Of a DNA stretch of 64,000 bases, positions 38,501 to 50,443 are shown one piece after another (the stretch's first letter is position 1; each line of letters opens with the position of its first letter). The notes beneath the pieces were generated by a model that had not been told where the DNA came from, ran no database searches, and saw nothing but the letters and a program-made list of their open reading frames with translations. The translations under genes and the position numbers were made by a program. Origin of the DNA: Lunularia cruciata (taxonomy: Eukaryota > Streptophyta > Marchantiopsida > Lunulariales > Lunulariaceae); the NCBI GenBank assembly GCA_948567375.1, contig OX419762.1, positions 27,409,465 through 27,473,464 on the forward strand, in the 5' to 3' direction.

Positions 38501-38651
38501 CGACCTCAGTCTAGGTTTATCAGTGAAGAAAGACCTGAGAACCATTACCAACCCCCTCTGGAACGATATAGAAACTCAGATGACCGATGACAAACAAGAC
38601 TTTCAGTTGAGTAACAACACTTGTTATGACTCAGATTGGTCCACCGGTTGA
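31170..38651 (+). CDS. Formin with RhoGAP-like, FH1 and FH2 domains (class III-like)
   Basis: Formins nucleate and elongate actin filaments: FH1 binds profilin-actin and FH2 caps the barbed end. I assembled eleven exons: 31170-31271, 31442-31572, 31784-31928, 32105-32281, 32345-32575, 32957-33107, 33352-36328, 36492-36742, 37193-37283, 37477-37719 and 37845-38651. All introns are GT-AG and every phase agrees, giving 1767 codons before the stop. Exons 1-5 encode a RhoGAP-like domain, exon 7 a linker of about 860 residues plus proline-rich FH1, and the end of exon 7 to exon 11 a full FH2. The 5' end is open: exon 1 starts in mid-codon and I could not fix the start. The least certain junction is exon 2 to 3. 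Formins with this architecture are known from mosses and lycophytes, not, to my knowledge, from flowering plants. Confidence 0.85.
35068..35247 (+). repeat. In-frame tandem repeat in formin linker, 90-bp unit
   Basis: Two adjacent 90-bp copies (35068-35157, 35158-35247) encode 30-residue repeats sharing SPVIGTQ/SPMIGTQ, then DFTK and RDST/GDSL. They lie in the long, probably disordered linker between the RhoGAP-like domain and FH1. Confidence 0.85.
35949..36108 (+). other. FH1 proline-rich segment of the formin
   Basis: It encodes runs of 5 to 12 prolines broken by Arg, Leu, Ala and Ser (APPPPPRPPPPP and similar), typical profilin-binding tracks. The FH2 domain starts about 20 codons later at KRPKMKQLVWDKI (36164). 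The glycine- and glutamate-rich open frames on the opposite strand are shadows of this repeat. Confidence 0.9.
36164..38240 (+). other. FH2 actin-nucleation domain of the formin
   Basis: Exons 7-11 carry in order KRPKMKQLVWDKISG (36164), VQVLDHKRAHNVGIQLRSL, EVLNVMLNTLPSEED, KYYLELTIIPRYEKLIKAF (short exon 37193-37283, joined in phase on both sides), the signature GNHLNGGSFRGAARGFKLG (37573-37629), TTLLHFV and the final helices to FLFMFDQVSTELKEA. The Asn-Gly-Gly signature and Ile/Lys helical segments are present, so the domain appears intact. A perfect GTAAGT donor at 38208 lies inside the coding sequence, but the reading frame and FH2 similarity continue across it. Confidence 0.85.
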
Positions 38652-38901
38652 TACTCTTCAACTGCTTCTTCTTTCTGTAAAGATAAGATTATCCATTCTG
38701 TATTCAAACCCGATTGCTGAATGTAACTACCTGCCACTGACACTGATACACTATGTGTATAAGTCGATAGAGAAGCGAGAAAGAAGGATCGATGATGTCT
38801 TACTTCCAGGTTAACCACATTGCGTACTTTCACAAGAATGAAGAATATGTCTAGTGCAGAGGAGGATAAACAAGAACACAAGAAGACGAACAATACAAAT
38901 A

Positions 38902-38950
38902 AGATTATAAGGCAAAGACGACCGTGGAGGTCGTCTTTGCCTTATAATCT
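38902..38950. repeat. Perfect hairpin, 22-bp stem, 5-nt loop
   Basis: Arm one is 38902-38923 (it contains AAGGCAAAGACGACC), the loop is GTGGA, and arm two, 38929-38950, is its exact reverse complement. It starts 251 nt after the formin stop codon, so it may lie in the 3' UTR. The stem is of small-RNA length, but a plant miRNA precursor normally has a longer foldback and larger loop. Confidence 0.9.
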
Positions 38951-41900
38951 CTTTGTCTTTGTCTAGACAGCGGAAATTAGAGGCTCTATTCAATCTAGTT
39001 GTTCTCATCATCGTCCTTCAATGTAAACAATCGAGAACAAGAAAGCGTATTTTTTTTTGAACAAACACAGTTCTGGCGAAGTGCTGTTGGGGATCGCTGG
39101 AATTCATTAGATATCAACGATGCGTACATTCCCAGCAGTATGGGTCCGGAACGGTGTCGTATGGCAGAAGCAGCTCTCACCTTTCTGACTTATTCTTGAT
39201 GACCACAACTCAGTTCCCTCATTCTTTTCTCAACAGAGTGTATTATGAAGTAAGCACGTGTTAGACTCATCACTATGACGTTTCTCTCGGGACTCCCAAC
39301 TCACCAAACTACGCTCACGGCTTCGAGTAGAGTGGCGATTGACAGTGTTAGAGTCCGCATGTGATCTTTAACTCGAACATTCCTATATTCTCGCCCCTAG
39401 AAGAGATATCGGAGTTAACATGATGAAGGTAGCTTAGAAACACTCAGCAAATTAAACGTTCAATAGCAAAGGGAGCCATCATCAAGCAGATAATTTGTAA
39501 AGCTTGTCCGTGGAGACCTGTAGCTACATTGGGCTACCAGATTGGGCTGGTCTAGAGATAGGAATTCGAGATGCTGTCTCCGTCTCTGATATAGAGATAG
39601 TGCTATAATTTATGAGTTTGAAATAAAGCACGTGAAGGGATGGCAAATCTTTGTTCAATAATGTGATAGTGTATGCGTGCACGCAATGATAATCCGAATA
39701 ATGCAGTTGCTTGTAAATCTGTGCCTGGATGTCTGAGAAGACTAGCCTTTTTTCAACATCATAGGGTCCACCTGTGTGGATTATGACACTCAAATTTGGG
39801 ATGTAGATTACTGACAAGAGCTTTCTGCAACATGCGAGGGTCCACTTCAGCAGTTCCCACATATTCAGAAGCTAGCTATCTGTCAGTGAGCAGTATACCT
39901 GGTAAATCTTCCTCGAGCTCTTTTTCCTCACAATTTTCAAAGCTTTTAATGATCTCAATCTATTTGAAATGTCTTTGTCCAGCCTTTACTGTCTACACTG
40001 TTTCTGCAAGGAGTGAGCACCTTAACTAGTTGTTCCCACGTTTTGACATCCGTCAACGATCATCAAAATTTAATTTTGTCCCGTTCTTGACGTTCAAAGA
40101 AAAGTCGATCGTGGTGCACTTTTCTTGCGATGAAACGTAGATGTGTGATAGATACCACCCTAACATACACCTCATCTATGCTTCGACGATTTGGTAAGAG
40201 GCCCTAGCTAAGCGTTACGACCTCAAGCTTTCAGCTTGAAAACCCCTCAGATGAAGTTAGTCTAGTGACAAGCTGCTGATAACCTAGAGTCCGATTCCGA
40301 TTCCGATTTCCTGACTTCGAGAACTCTGAGCTAGTTTCGCTTTCTTATTATCTGTGTTGACAGGCGATGTCCAATGTCCAATGTCCATAGTGCGGGAGAC
40401 AGTCCATCGAGCTCCTACAACAGCCACTTATTACCTTTAAACTGACTAGGAATCTCTGCAACAGTACATTCTGATGGAGAATGCATTGAATGGATACTAG
40501 CCTATTTCTCGGTTTCTTTCCAACTCTGAGATGGTTGCATTTTTCTCTGTATGGAAAGAAGCCGTGTAAAATTCCAGACTGATACGTTGATGATACGTTG
40601 GAGCAAGGGTAGCTCAAGGTCTACAGTTTCGATCAGGAATAGGCAAAGATCTAGCTTGGCTGAAGGCAATCAGTGGGTTGCTGTACTGTGCTTTCCTCAA
40701 AAGTACATAGGCAGGATCCATCAAGCTAGAGGTACACAGTGAAGCATCCATCATTCAAGAGGAAGCGCTCATTTGAGGGACATTTACTTTCTATGATAAG
40801 TCCGCAGGGTATATCATCCAAATCGCTATATTCTTTTGGATTCTTGTGTAGTCCATCAGATACTACTTGAGCAGCCGAGTTTGCCTGGTCCCTGATCTTT
40901 GTGGATGCCGTCCTAAACAAACATATCTGAATCTGTTGACTAGATGTAATCTCCTAGAGGACTGCATAGTAGACAAGTCTAGATCAGGATCTGCATGCCA
41001 CATCAAATCCAGAGGTCGATGCATTGGGCCGTGCACAGCAAGCGTTCTATGTTTCAGCGCGGAACAGTTTCCGTCAAAGCGTGGGCACCGGATCACTGGA
41101 TCCGCCCACTCTTAGTCGAGTTTGATTACGATAATTGAGCAGGATAAAACACCTAACAAGGTGTATATCCTGAATAGAAGCCATAATCCAAGGTCTTTAA
41201 ACTAGAGACTAAATGTATCATCTTAATTTATTGACTACGTGGTTAATGGGAGAGACTACCGGAAGTTCAACTCTAAACCAGTGGATTTCAGTTAAAGCAC
41301 GCATATGCATATATTTTCTAGCACTTGGAATTCTATTCAATCATAAAATGGGCACGTATTAGTAAAAAGATAAGTTTCTGTCGACCAATTTTATTTTAAG
41401 TTGGTTTTTTTCAGAAAAGAGTTATAGCGTAAATTTTGTTTTTTCCAATACACACTTGATCATGTTTTTTAGTTCAAGTAGCTACTGGATTTGCAACTCT
41501 GAAATTTTTTCCTTCACCAAGTCATGGTGCTTCTGAATTAATTCTTGGTAAGATACATTGGAGGATGGTTCGGTGGATTGATGATTCCTACTTTATTAAT
41601 CCTACTTTGTTAGCAGCAACTTCGAAATTCTCCATATATATTCCATTCATTGGACTTAAAAAAGAAAAGAAAAAGTAGGCACAAACTCGAGCTCGTTACA
41701 GACAAGATCTTGTATTTTTATATTCAAAAATTTGATAAAATGGAAAATTTTAATTCATATTTACAAGGTAGCATCGTTGAACTTGCTTGATGAATAAGCA
41801 CCTCGAGGACGACAGTGGAACCCTAAACAGACTGCCGGTGATAAACCAGAGAAATTAAAAGTATTCATTATTTTAAATTTCTCAATTTTTAATAGAAAAA

Positions 41901-44900
41901 ATGAAAAATGTAATTTTACAATCTGTTGTGGAGTATGAAAGAAACCAAGATAAAAGCTGTAACGGCTCTCTCTTTTCTCACGTACGGGAGCCGTTAAACT
42001 AGTATGATCCCTAATCTAAGTTAAAATCCTAATTACCTAGTAATCCTAATAAGTTATACCCTAATCTAAGTTGAGTTAAAATCGAGGAGCTGCTTTTTGA
42101 GCTTTGCTGGCTTCGGTAATCATGGGAATCCTGCCATGCTGGTTCAGGATCTGGCTTTCTTGTTTGTGATCAGATTCGAGAACATGGAACTAATAGTGTA
42201 CTGTAGTACAACGAGTGGCTCCTATTGTGGAATACCATAGAGAATTAATATTTTTTGGGGATAAAATAGAACCATCAAGGAATTATGTGTATCATGGAAG
42301 ATCATCGAAGAAGCAACCAAAGATCAACATGGAAAAGTGTCTAACAAAGGAGAAGCAACAAAGGTCTACATAGGGGAAAGTGCTTGCTAGATATATGAGG
42401 GCGCATGCAAAAAGAAGACAGAGATTTCAAAGAAGTCAGATGAGATTTATAAGAACTCTAAATAGTATGTTGTTGTAAGAGGTCGAGCTCAAAGAATGTA
42501 TATGCAAATAGTGAGATAAGTTATGAAAGACAAGCGGAATTCTTTCAAAAAATAGACTCAAGAATTGGGCTCCGAGTGTTCAATTGTTCGGATTGGGTTT
42601 TAAGTGTTCATGTGTTGTCTAAAGCGAATCAATTCACTTCAGCAATGAAAACATCCCATATTCAAAATTTCATCGTTTCCATAGGTGTACGGGCGGTTGA
42701 TTAAGATCTATGCCCCTACCAGAAGTTACATATAGTAAACCTCACGCATTGCTTTTACTTTCCAACCGGGTCTGCACTGCATGTGTTCGAATTCTGACGT
42801 CGCTTCCTATTTGTCTTGTAATATTCTTTAGAGTCTTCTTGGACTCTTTCAAATGGGAAGGGAAACGGGCAGTATCTATGACTACCACCAAAGCGTTCAG
42901 AAGAGGAAGCATCAGAATAAAAGGAAAGCAATAGAATCTTTGTGGCAATCGTCAACGCTTGTAGCGAGTATTACAGTCAGCATAAGACTAGAGTCAACAC
43001 GGTGTTTACGCAGGAACGCGTATGTGGAGAAACTGAAACGCAAGGAGCCCGTTCTTTTGTAGATTGCTTTGTTTACTAATATTAACTAACGGGAAAAGGT
43101 AAACGCACCTCAGTTTTTCTGTTCATCAAGCTCATGCCGGTCACCCTTTGCGACACTCGGCTTTAATCTTGTAATGAAATGCGAAGGTGCCCGCACTTAC
43201 CTGCTACCGCAATTGAGAAGGATTGCTAAAATCCATCATGGCAAGGATACCCATAATTGCCCAACCAAGCAAAAATCATTGGAAGCACAGGTCGTCAATT
43301 GATTACTGATACTGCATAAAAGAAGTGAGGTGAATAAGCAGAAAACGTGAGGTGGGTTTACCGTTAAGAACTACCTACCGGCTCTAACTCGCATCCCGAA
43401 TGATATTGGATAGCGCTGTACGGATAGCGCTGTACGCGCTGGATTCACTAGTAGGAAAAGAAGTTCAGGATATCGTTTGTTTGTCACTGTCTGAGTGCAA
43501 CAGTTCACTTGCTCTGCAGCTGGGGCTTAGTTGGGGCTGGCTTAGCCTCACTCTACACAAGACATTTCACATCTTATGTTTTATTCTTGTGCGGTTTGAT
43601 GGGTCTTCCCATCCTTCGCGGTGGTCGTTCTTGTCTACCGTAGACATCTTCTCGGCATACGAATCCACTACCTTCCCTCTTCCTCTCTCGTGGGTTGGGC
43701 CGTTGACCTCTTCTTCCTCCGTTTGGCGTTTGGCCTCCTCTTCTCTGTCGTGTTCCTTCCCGCCCCAACTTGTTTCCTTATCGTTCCATCATCATCCTCC
43801 CTGCTCCCTTCTTTGCTTCTCTGGTTCTTCTCTCCTCGTTCGGTTTCCTTTTGCTATTGCTGGCCTTCCTGCCCGGCTCTGATCGTTCTCGGGCCGTAGT
43901 GTCTTTTTGAGCTTCCCGTTTAATAATAAAAGAATTGCTCGCTTGTAAGTACCTTCCGTACATTCCTTTGTTTACGGATTCTCTGTTTCGTTACACACGC
44001 AACAGAATCTCCAGGAATTTGCGTTGCTGCTGATATCTTTAAACTATAGCTTTGTAAAACCTCATGGCTCACTGTGGTACTAGTATACCACGTTCCTCGC
44101 CAATTCGCCGCAGTGGTGAGGATTATGTAGTTCTTTTATTCTACATCAATATATCTTACTCAATTTTGTGATGTGGAATAAAAGAGCTGCATAATCTCAA
44201 CAATACGATCGTTATAAACGGTGAGAATCATTGATGAAAGTGAGAACTTGGGACGTCTGAAGTGACTATCTACGCTGAAGCTACGCTGACTATCTGCCTC
44301 TGCATAAGCCAAATTATCGTAAGCTGCATAACTTGGCACTTTATATACAGAAGAGAAGATTCCGGATCCGCATGCCAGATTTCCTGAGTTAACAGGTCCG
44401 GAGTCACACACGAGTCTATGTTGACATGACTTGCTTACAAATGGACAGTGCACTGGCCAATCACATACTCCTAAATTGCTACACTCTTTGCGCTGATTAA
44501 GAAATTGTAACGTCTTTCACCATTCTCACTAGATCGTGCGCCTTTGAAGATATCATCAATACCAATCATCAGATTTTTGTGTCCCCTTAAATTTAGTGTC
44601 TGATTGGATGAAATGAACGTTTCTAGAAGATTATCACTGAGTGACAGATGCTTACTGGGCTTACTGTTTGCATACAAGTGTCCTACTCCTGAGAAGCTCC
44701 ATTGCGTCCACTCACGCAGTGTCAGACACATTGCGTCATGCGTACCCAAGATAGTCTCCGAATGATATTCTCAATAATCCTCATATTTGCATCGATGAGT
44801 TTATTGACAGAGTCAAAACATAGGAGCGTCTTTGAAGGCGAGCTATATATCTGCTCGCTTATGATTTGAGCTTTGATCCTACGACGAGTTAATCCTCACT

Positions 44901-46200
44901 ACGAGAGGTAGAAAAAGCACTACAAGCTAATAATCCTGCAAAAAACTGAAGAAAGATAAAACATTACTCTGTTCGTGGTTGCGTAGCGACATTCTGCCAA
45001 TCTGCATGGGCAAATGTCCACAGGACGAGAATAACCATAAATTTGTTGCTCCTTCCGCAATTTTGGCCGTCACTGAAATCTAATTTGTTGAGTCTACTAG
45101 GATCACGTGGCGCTTGCATGATATGCATGCAAATGATACATGTTCATAATCCACAGGAGGAAATTGTAACTTCATTCACAAGGTCAGGAAGTGCTCCATC
45201 TTTGACCACGTTCAAGTGGAAAGACGCTCGTGCTCTATTTGTCTGACTTTACTCATGCACTTGGGTTTATTAATCTTGTGTAGGGCACGACCTTCGATCT
45301 TAGTTAGCTGCTCGGCGTCAACATACCAACAAAAACTAATTATTTGCCCCGGGCTTTGAAATACACATCACCTTTTGTGGGTTTGTTTAGTAGTTTCACG
45401 TCTTTTCTCACTATAGGCGAGAGGGCTCGTGGAGGTTTTTCCTTCAGCACCATTCTTCAAACTTCGGGGTGCTAAACTTCATGCCTACCCTACCCGCAAG
45501 GTTGCGGTTAATGTTAAAATTGCAATCTCCCAATCCAGAATCCGGAGTTAACTTACTGCAAAACTGTTCACGTATGGTGGAAAACCCTTGGATAGTAACG
45601 GACTTGAACCGCTTGATAAAATCCTCTTTGAATCCTTGAGGTGCCAAGAGTAGCGTAAAGATACGACAAGTACGGCTTTGGGCCCACCAGAACCAGAGAT
45701 CGCTTTTCGCATGGAGAAGTAGCTTTTAGAGTTTCACCAAAAGTTTTCTCGACTAAATATGAAACAACCCACAAAAATTTACTTTTGATTTTTGTAATGT
45801 TCAATCTACGTTTTTGGGAAAGACTTAGAATTTTCTTAGAAGTTTTGTATGTTCTTGCTTTTTTTGATGCTGTGTTTGTCCTTCAGTCAATAAATCGCAA
45901 ATGTTTCATCACCGTTTCCATCCGCAGCTCGTGGGTATCGACTAACACCCACGCCCTTGGGTAACTGAGAATAAAAGCACTAAGCAGTTCCTTGACCCCC
46001 GTTAAGCCACCATCGACGTTCCCAGAAAGCTAATTACCCTTTTGGGTGGAAGAGACCGCGCGGAAGGAGTAAAGGGAGTTTGTTGACTTGCTCTCATGCA
46101 CGTCACTCTTGAAACCCGAAGCAGATGTTGTACTCGGTCTTGAAGCTGAGTCATCGATCAGCCTTGAAGGGAGGAAAGTGGATTGACTGGGTTCGTTCAT
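38951..46200. other. Intergenic region between formin and germin-like gene
   Basis: No gene is supported. Open frames up to 160 codons (43400-43882) are pyrimidine-rich, Ser/Leu-biased and match nothing known. The tract has one copy of the dispersed box (about 43590), GATTCC and GTCCAAT micro-repeats near 40300-40390, and an inverted repeat TAACGGCTC/GAGCCGTTA near 41960-41995. Confidence 0.5.
43580..43640 (+). repeat. Dispersed box, copy D
   Basis: Contains GCGGTTTGATGGGTCTTCCC followed by ATCCTTCGCGGTGGTCG. It belongs to the family described at 29872. Confidence 0.6.
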
Positions 46201-46216
46201 TAGGATGCTGATCCAG

Positions 46217-46224
46217 TATAAAAG
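46217..46224 (+). promoter_or_regulatory. TATA box of the germin-like gene
   Basis: TATAAAAG lies 187 bp upstream of the proposed start codon, a plausible distance for a promoter with a 5' UTR of about 150 nt. No other TATA of this quality lies close upstream of the gene. Confidence 0.6.
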
Positions 46225-46403
46225 CCAACCTGGTCAGCTAATTCGGTACATATCTATAGCAGCTGAGAGCACCACTGCTCTTAGTGCAATCGTTTCTTCG
46301 GTACATGAAACGAGAAATCTAATTCTCATTGTTCTTGAGGATCGGTACCAGTTAAACTTTGTACTTTGATCAATTTCGAGGCAGGAAACAGTTGGAAGGA
46401 AAG

Positions 46404-47539
46404 ATGAAGAGGTTCAATGTGGCCCTTAATTTACTGCTCCTAGCATGTTGCGTTAACGAGAGGTTCCAGCGAGTTTCGGCTGCGGACCCTGATCCGCTTG
46501 TGGATCTCTCCCCCAATGTCACGTCTATTGTACTGAGAAATATCTTCGAAAATGGAGATACGTCATCAGGAAGTGGGGGCCAACGTGCAGCATTGTCCCC
46601 TGCAACGTTCCCTGCTATAACGTACGTGGATATTACCTGCTAACTATGAGCTAATTTTCTCATCTGCATATATACTATTTGTACATTGTAATGTTGTAAT
46701 TCGATTCGTATGCACAATACTTATTCTTCTGTTCGTAATGTTATGCAGGATGCAAGGTCTCACTGTTGTGCAGTTCTTGATGGTACCGTGCGGTTTGAAT
46801 AAACCACACACCCATCCGCGGGCAACTGAAATACTATCGCTTCTGCACGGAGGTCCTCTGCAAGCTGGATTTGTAGACACTTCTGGTGAGATAAAAGCTA
46901 CTAGCTCGACTTCTACTCAGGAAGTGACTAATTTATTCAACTGTTCAATATTTTCAGTCTTAGAATCTGATAATTGCTGATGTACCCGTAATATTCTTAT
47001 ACGCGAGTATACATCTGTCCTGTCACCGCAGGAATAGCTCGGATAGAGGTCCTGTATCCGGGGGATATTATCGTATTTCCCCGTGGATTGCTACACTACG
47101 AGCTCAATATTGGCAACGAGACAGCATTTTACCTATCCGCACTCAACAGCCAAAACCCAGGCACTCTGGTACGAATTTCCATGATCTTTATCATCAAACA
47201 CTCCGAACTTCGAGCGCTGTTTCCTTCTTAGTTGCTTTTGATTCAATCCATTTTCTAAAATTTGTATAAGCGCTAGCTTCGGAAGGTGCTGACGCTAGCA
47301 TCTTCGACTCGGATTGCCTATCCATTAGCTTGAGTAACTAATTCTCCAAAATTATGAATTTGCAGGAAGCTGCGGGTGCACTCTTGTCCATTCCTAATCG
47401 TGCAGCCGCCGCAAGTCTGAATCAAGATCTGGAGGGATATTCAAAGATTAAAGAGCAGGCGCGTCCATATGATAATCCTCCAACTCTTGTGCTTGCCAGT
47501 GACTGCGTCCCAGGACGGGACATCACAACAAAGTTCTAG
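46404..47539 (+). CDS. Germin-like protein (cupin), complete
   Basis: Germin-like proteins are secreted manganese-binding cupins of the cell wall; some have oxalate oxidase or superoxide dismutase activity. Four exons (46404-46621, 46749-46885, 47032-47168, 47366-47539) join in phase to 221 residues, the normal family length. The start at 46404 opens a signal peptide (MKRFNVALNLLLLACC); an in-frame ATG at 46359 would put a charged leader before it. Germin box 1 is intact: GLNKPHTHPRATEILSLLHG, with His at 46807 and 46813 and Glu at 46828. Box 2 is GDIIVFPRGLLHYELNIG, with His at 47094. These are the four metal ligands. Glycosylation sites (NVT, NET) are present. The substrate cannot be told from sequence. 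Confidence 0.93.
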
Positions 47540-49000
47540 TTCCTTACTACAGCTTCGAAACAGCTTAGCTATATGGAAGTAGAGCTTTTCAAGTCTGCAC
47601 TGATCTGCTTAGTATATGAGTGTTCACTTTCCAGTATACAAGCTTGGTGTTTCTGGTGTTGTGGGAAGACCATATTCTGTGGAAGATCCACATTGCAATA
47701 AGTTTCTGCTGGAAAATTCACATTTAACATTATATATTAATATCTAGGTTTCATCATGAAGTCTGCCACCGCATTTATACAGAAATGTCTTATAGGCTGA
47801 GATTGATCAGAGAGATCTAGCTGCACCCTTTCTGTGAGCTGGAGCTCAGGTACTCCATATGGAAATATATCACGAATAAATTAGATCTCACTTATGAAAG
47901 AAGTATATTCTGCCTCTCTACTAAATTTGCATGAAGAAAGCTTGTGTCCAGATTCATAACTATGACAATAATATAACACAAAATGCCGACTTTGGCTGGT
48001 TTTCCCTGCGCGAAATTCTTCTATCAGATGCTAAATATGCCTTCTGTAGTAGGTTACGTGGAAATTTGAGCATAAGCGGAGGCAATTAAACCACCGTACA
48101 TGTCGTTTTTATTAAATCATTTTGACAATAACAGGGTAACTAAAAGTACTTTGGAACAAGAGGGTCTACCAAAGTATCTGATTAACTGATTATGAAGTTG
48201 AATCCGGGTTCGCACTCCCACGACCTCTCCGTAGGTATTATCTGCAATATCAGGGACCGATACCTGAATCATGTAGCACATACTTGAAGACTTGAAGTTC
48301 AGTGTATGTTTTGGAAGCATTTGGTGTGACTTAAAAGGCAATTGGATCAACGGGGTGCACTTGCTTTTACTTCGTTGATCTTGCATCAAACATCCACTTG
48401 AGCACTAGCCAAATTCTGTGAACGAAAATCGCATCTCCGTTTGTATATCAGAAGTCATTATCAGCGCTCTGGACAGTATCTGAGTTTGGAGAAATCTGAG
48501 TGGTAGCCACACACACAAGTCACTTGATTCTGGTTCAGTAACTGAGTAACCTCACAACAGAGTTCTTCAAACTACAGTAGTGTGTCCTCGAGACCTGTCA
48601 TAATAGAACTTTCGACTGAAATTCCTGGAACTTCTGCACTGTCCATGTATACTTCATATCAATAAAAACAACAATTCCAGTACTACCTCAATGCCAGGAC
48701 CAATCGATAGGCAGAATGGTACCTTGCAGTTTTATAGGAGCAAAGTCCAAATTCAGGCGAAGGTGCCCAGAGAAGGCATGGAATTACTATACGTATTATA
48801 GTGTACAAGGACTCGATTATGGCTTGATTATGCTTCTGCCTTACTGGATTATGGAGTCTGGACGTGGACGACGGATACTCATATGCACGTATTTTAAAGT
48901 TACATGCATCTGAATGTCCGCAGACAGTTCAACACAAATGTTCTGCTAGCTGGGTGCGTGCATCTGATCCATGATAAGAGGCTGTATCCAAGGCTTTGTA
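47540..49000. other. Intergenic region after the germin-like gene
   Basis: It includes the 3' UTR of the germin-like gene. The remaining open frames (for example minus 48117-48389, plus 48716-48913) are short and unrecognised. The last could be an upstream exon of the next gene, but no consistent splice was found. Confidence 0.45.
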
Positions 49001-49049
49001 AGATCTGATCAAGGCTTGAAATTCATTCAGTGTAGGTTTTCTTATCTCG

Positions 49050-50211
49050 GTGATTCAAAGACCAAGCAATCTGTCTCTTGAGAGCTTTTCTGAGTCCTTA
49101 GGAAAATATAGTGGAAGATTTAAGTTGTTCGTTCTTCTCTCCATACCTTTCTGTTTAGCTGCAGGCATACCTGCTGTCATCATGTTACGATTCTTACACC
49201 TCAAAGATCAGGAAGTATCAGAATTTGAACTCCCGTGTGCATCAGACAAAGAAACTTTTGTTTTTCTACCTAGTACGGTAGTTTTCTCTTACTGACCCCA
49301 GATTCATCGATTCGTACAAAGAACCTTTTAATTCTTTGCAGGTGAGGATTCCCGACATCTACTCCATTCGTTGCAACTCTTGATTGACACTTCACAGGAC
49401 TAATTTTGGTTTCAAATTGCTCTCTCCGGATCATATTAACTCTCTAACTTATGTTTCCAGGCAGCAATGTCTAGAATGTCTTACGCATTAGTGGATGGTA
49501 GAAGTATTCCTGACGATATCACACCTAGATCACTGTGGTTTCTTCGTTTGGTTGTGTTGTGGCAGCGGCAGTTGGGAAACTATGGTAGTGGTGGAGGTGG
49601 CAGGTGTTGCTTTTGATCTGGTGATGATTGTTCTACCTCACGTACTGGAATTTGGCAATACGTGGTACCGGCACAAAGAACACCGAAGGTCGAAGGAGTT
49701 CCGAAGGTGGAGAAAGCTACGTAGGGCTAGAACTGCACGAATAGTAGATCTTGCTCAGAAGTACGAGCTGAGAGAACCCGGACGTCGGCACGAGCATAGA
49801 AGACGTTTGGAAGAGGATGGAAGGTTCGTAATGCGTCTTGACCCAGAACGTATTGTGTCAAGAGGAGGAAAGTTTGAGTATGAGAGCTCCGATCTGCCAG
49901 CAGCAAATTATCCACTTCAACTCACTCTGAATACATCCATGCAGTCCAATGTTGATGCAGGAGAGATGGCACTTTCCTCGTTGAGTAATAACTCACCCAA
50001 TATACTAAGGATCGTACCCACAGAGCAGATCAGAATGGATCAACTGAGTGTCAACTTGAACCTCAAGGTCATTACTCAGATTGCTCTTTATGCTCTCTTA
50101 CTGACGATACAGCTAAGGCAGTACAGTCTGCTTTCAGAGAGCATGGTGAGAGTAAATCAAGCTGATGATGAAGATCTTAACGATCTAAACATTTTACCCA
50201 CTTCGGATTAA
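49050..50211 (+). CDS. Unidentified membrane protein, C-terminal exons
   Basis: I do not recognise this gene. The first open piece (about 49050-49277) encodes a hydrophobic segment (FVLLSIPFCLAAGIPAVIML) and ends at a possible GT donor in phase. The second, 49495-50211, encodes one or two hydrophobic segments (VAFDLVMIVLPHVLEFG), a strongly basic helix-prone stretch (RRWRKLRRARTARIVDLAQK), a polar region, a further hydrophobic helix (VITQIALYALLLTIQL) and an acidic tail. Between 49461 and 49610 a different frame also looks coding (SRMSYALVDGRSIPDD, then LWFLRLVVLWQRQLGNYG), so a small intron, a frameshift or a sequence error must lie there. The start is unknown. A polyadenylation signal follows at 50438. 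Confidence 0.5.
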
Positions 50212-50329
50212 TGCCAACTTAACATAGCTAGTAAGAGAACTAATGTCTTAATATTAGGAACGGTTTAGTACGAGTCAATACATGTACATACTAATCAACA
50301 GGATATTTGACCTTTCCCTTTACTTGCAG

Positions 50330-50411
50330 CTATTGAACACAGAGATTATGTAAATATCTTTGTATATTAGCTATTGAACTCAGAGATTATGTAAGTATTT
50401 TGTTTAATATG
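50330..50411 (+). repeat. Tandem duplication, 41-bp unit
   Basis: CTATTGAACACAGAGATTAT (50330) and CTATTGAACTCAGAGATTAT (50371) start two adjacent copies in the probable 3' UTR of the membrane-protein gene. Confidence 0.85.
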
Positions 50412-50437
50412 ATATCCTTTAGGTGTAAGGAAGGCTC

Positions 50438-50443
50438 AATAAA
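50438..50443 (+). terminator. Polyadenylation signal AATAAA
   Basis: AATAAA lies 227 nt downstream of the stop at 50211, a likely near-upstream element for the membrane-protein transcript. Confidence 0.45.

Noticed and set aside
43400-43882. 160-codon plus-strand open frame
   Set aside because: Low-complexity Ser/Leu/Phe reading of pyrimidine-rich repeat DNA, with the dispersed box inside it.
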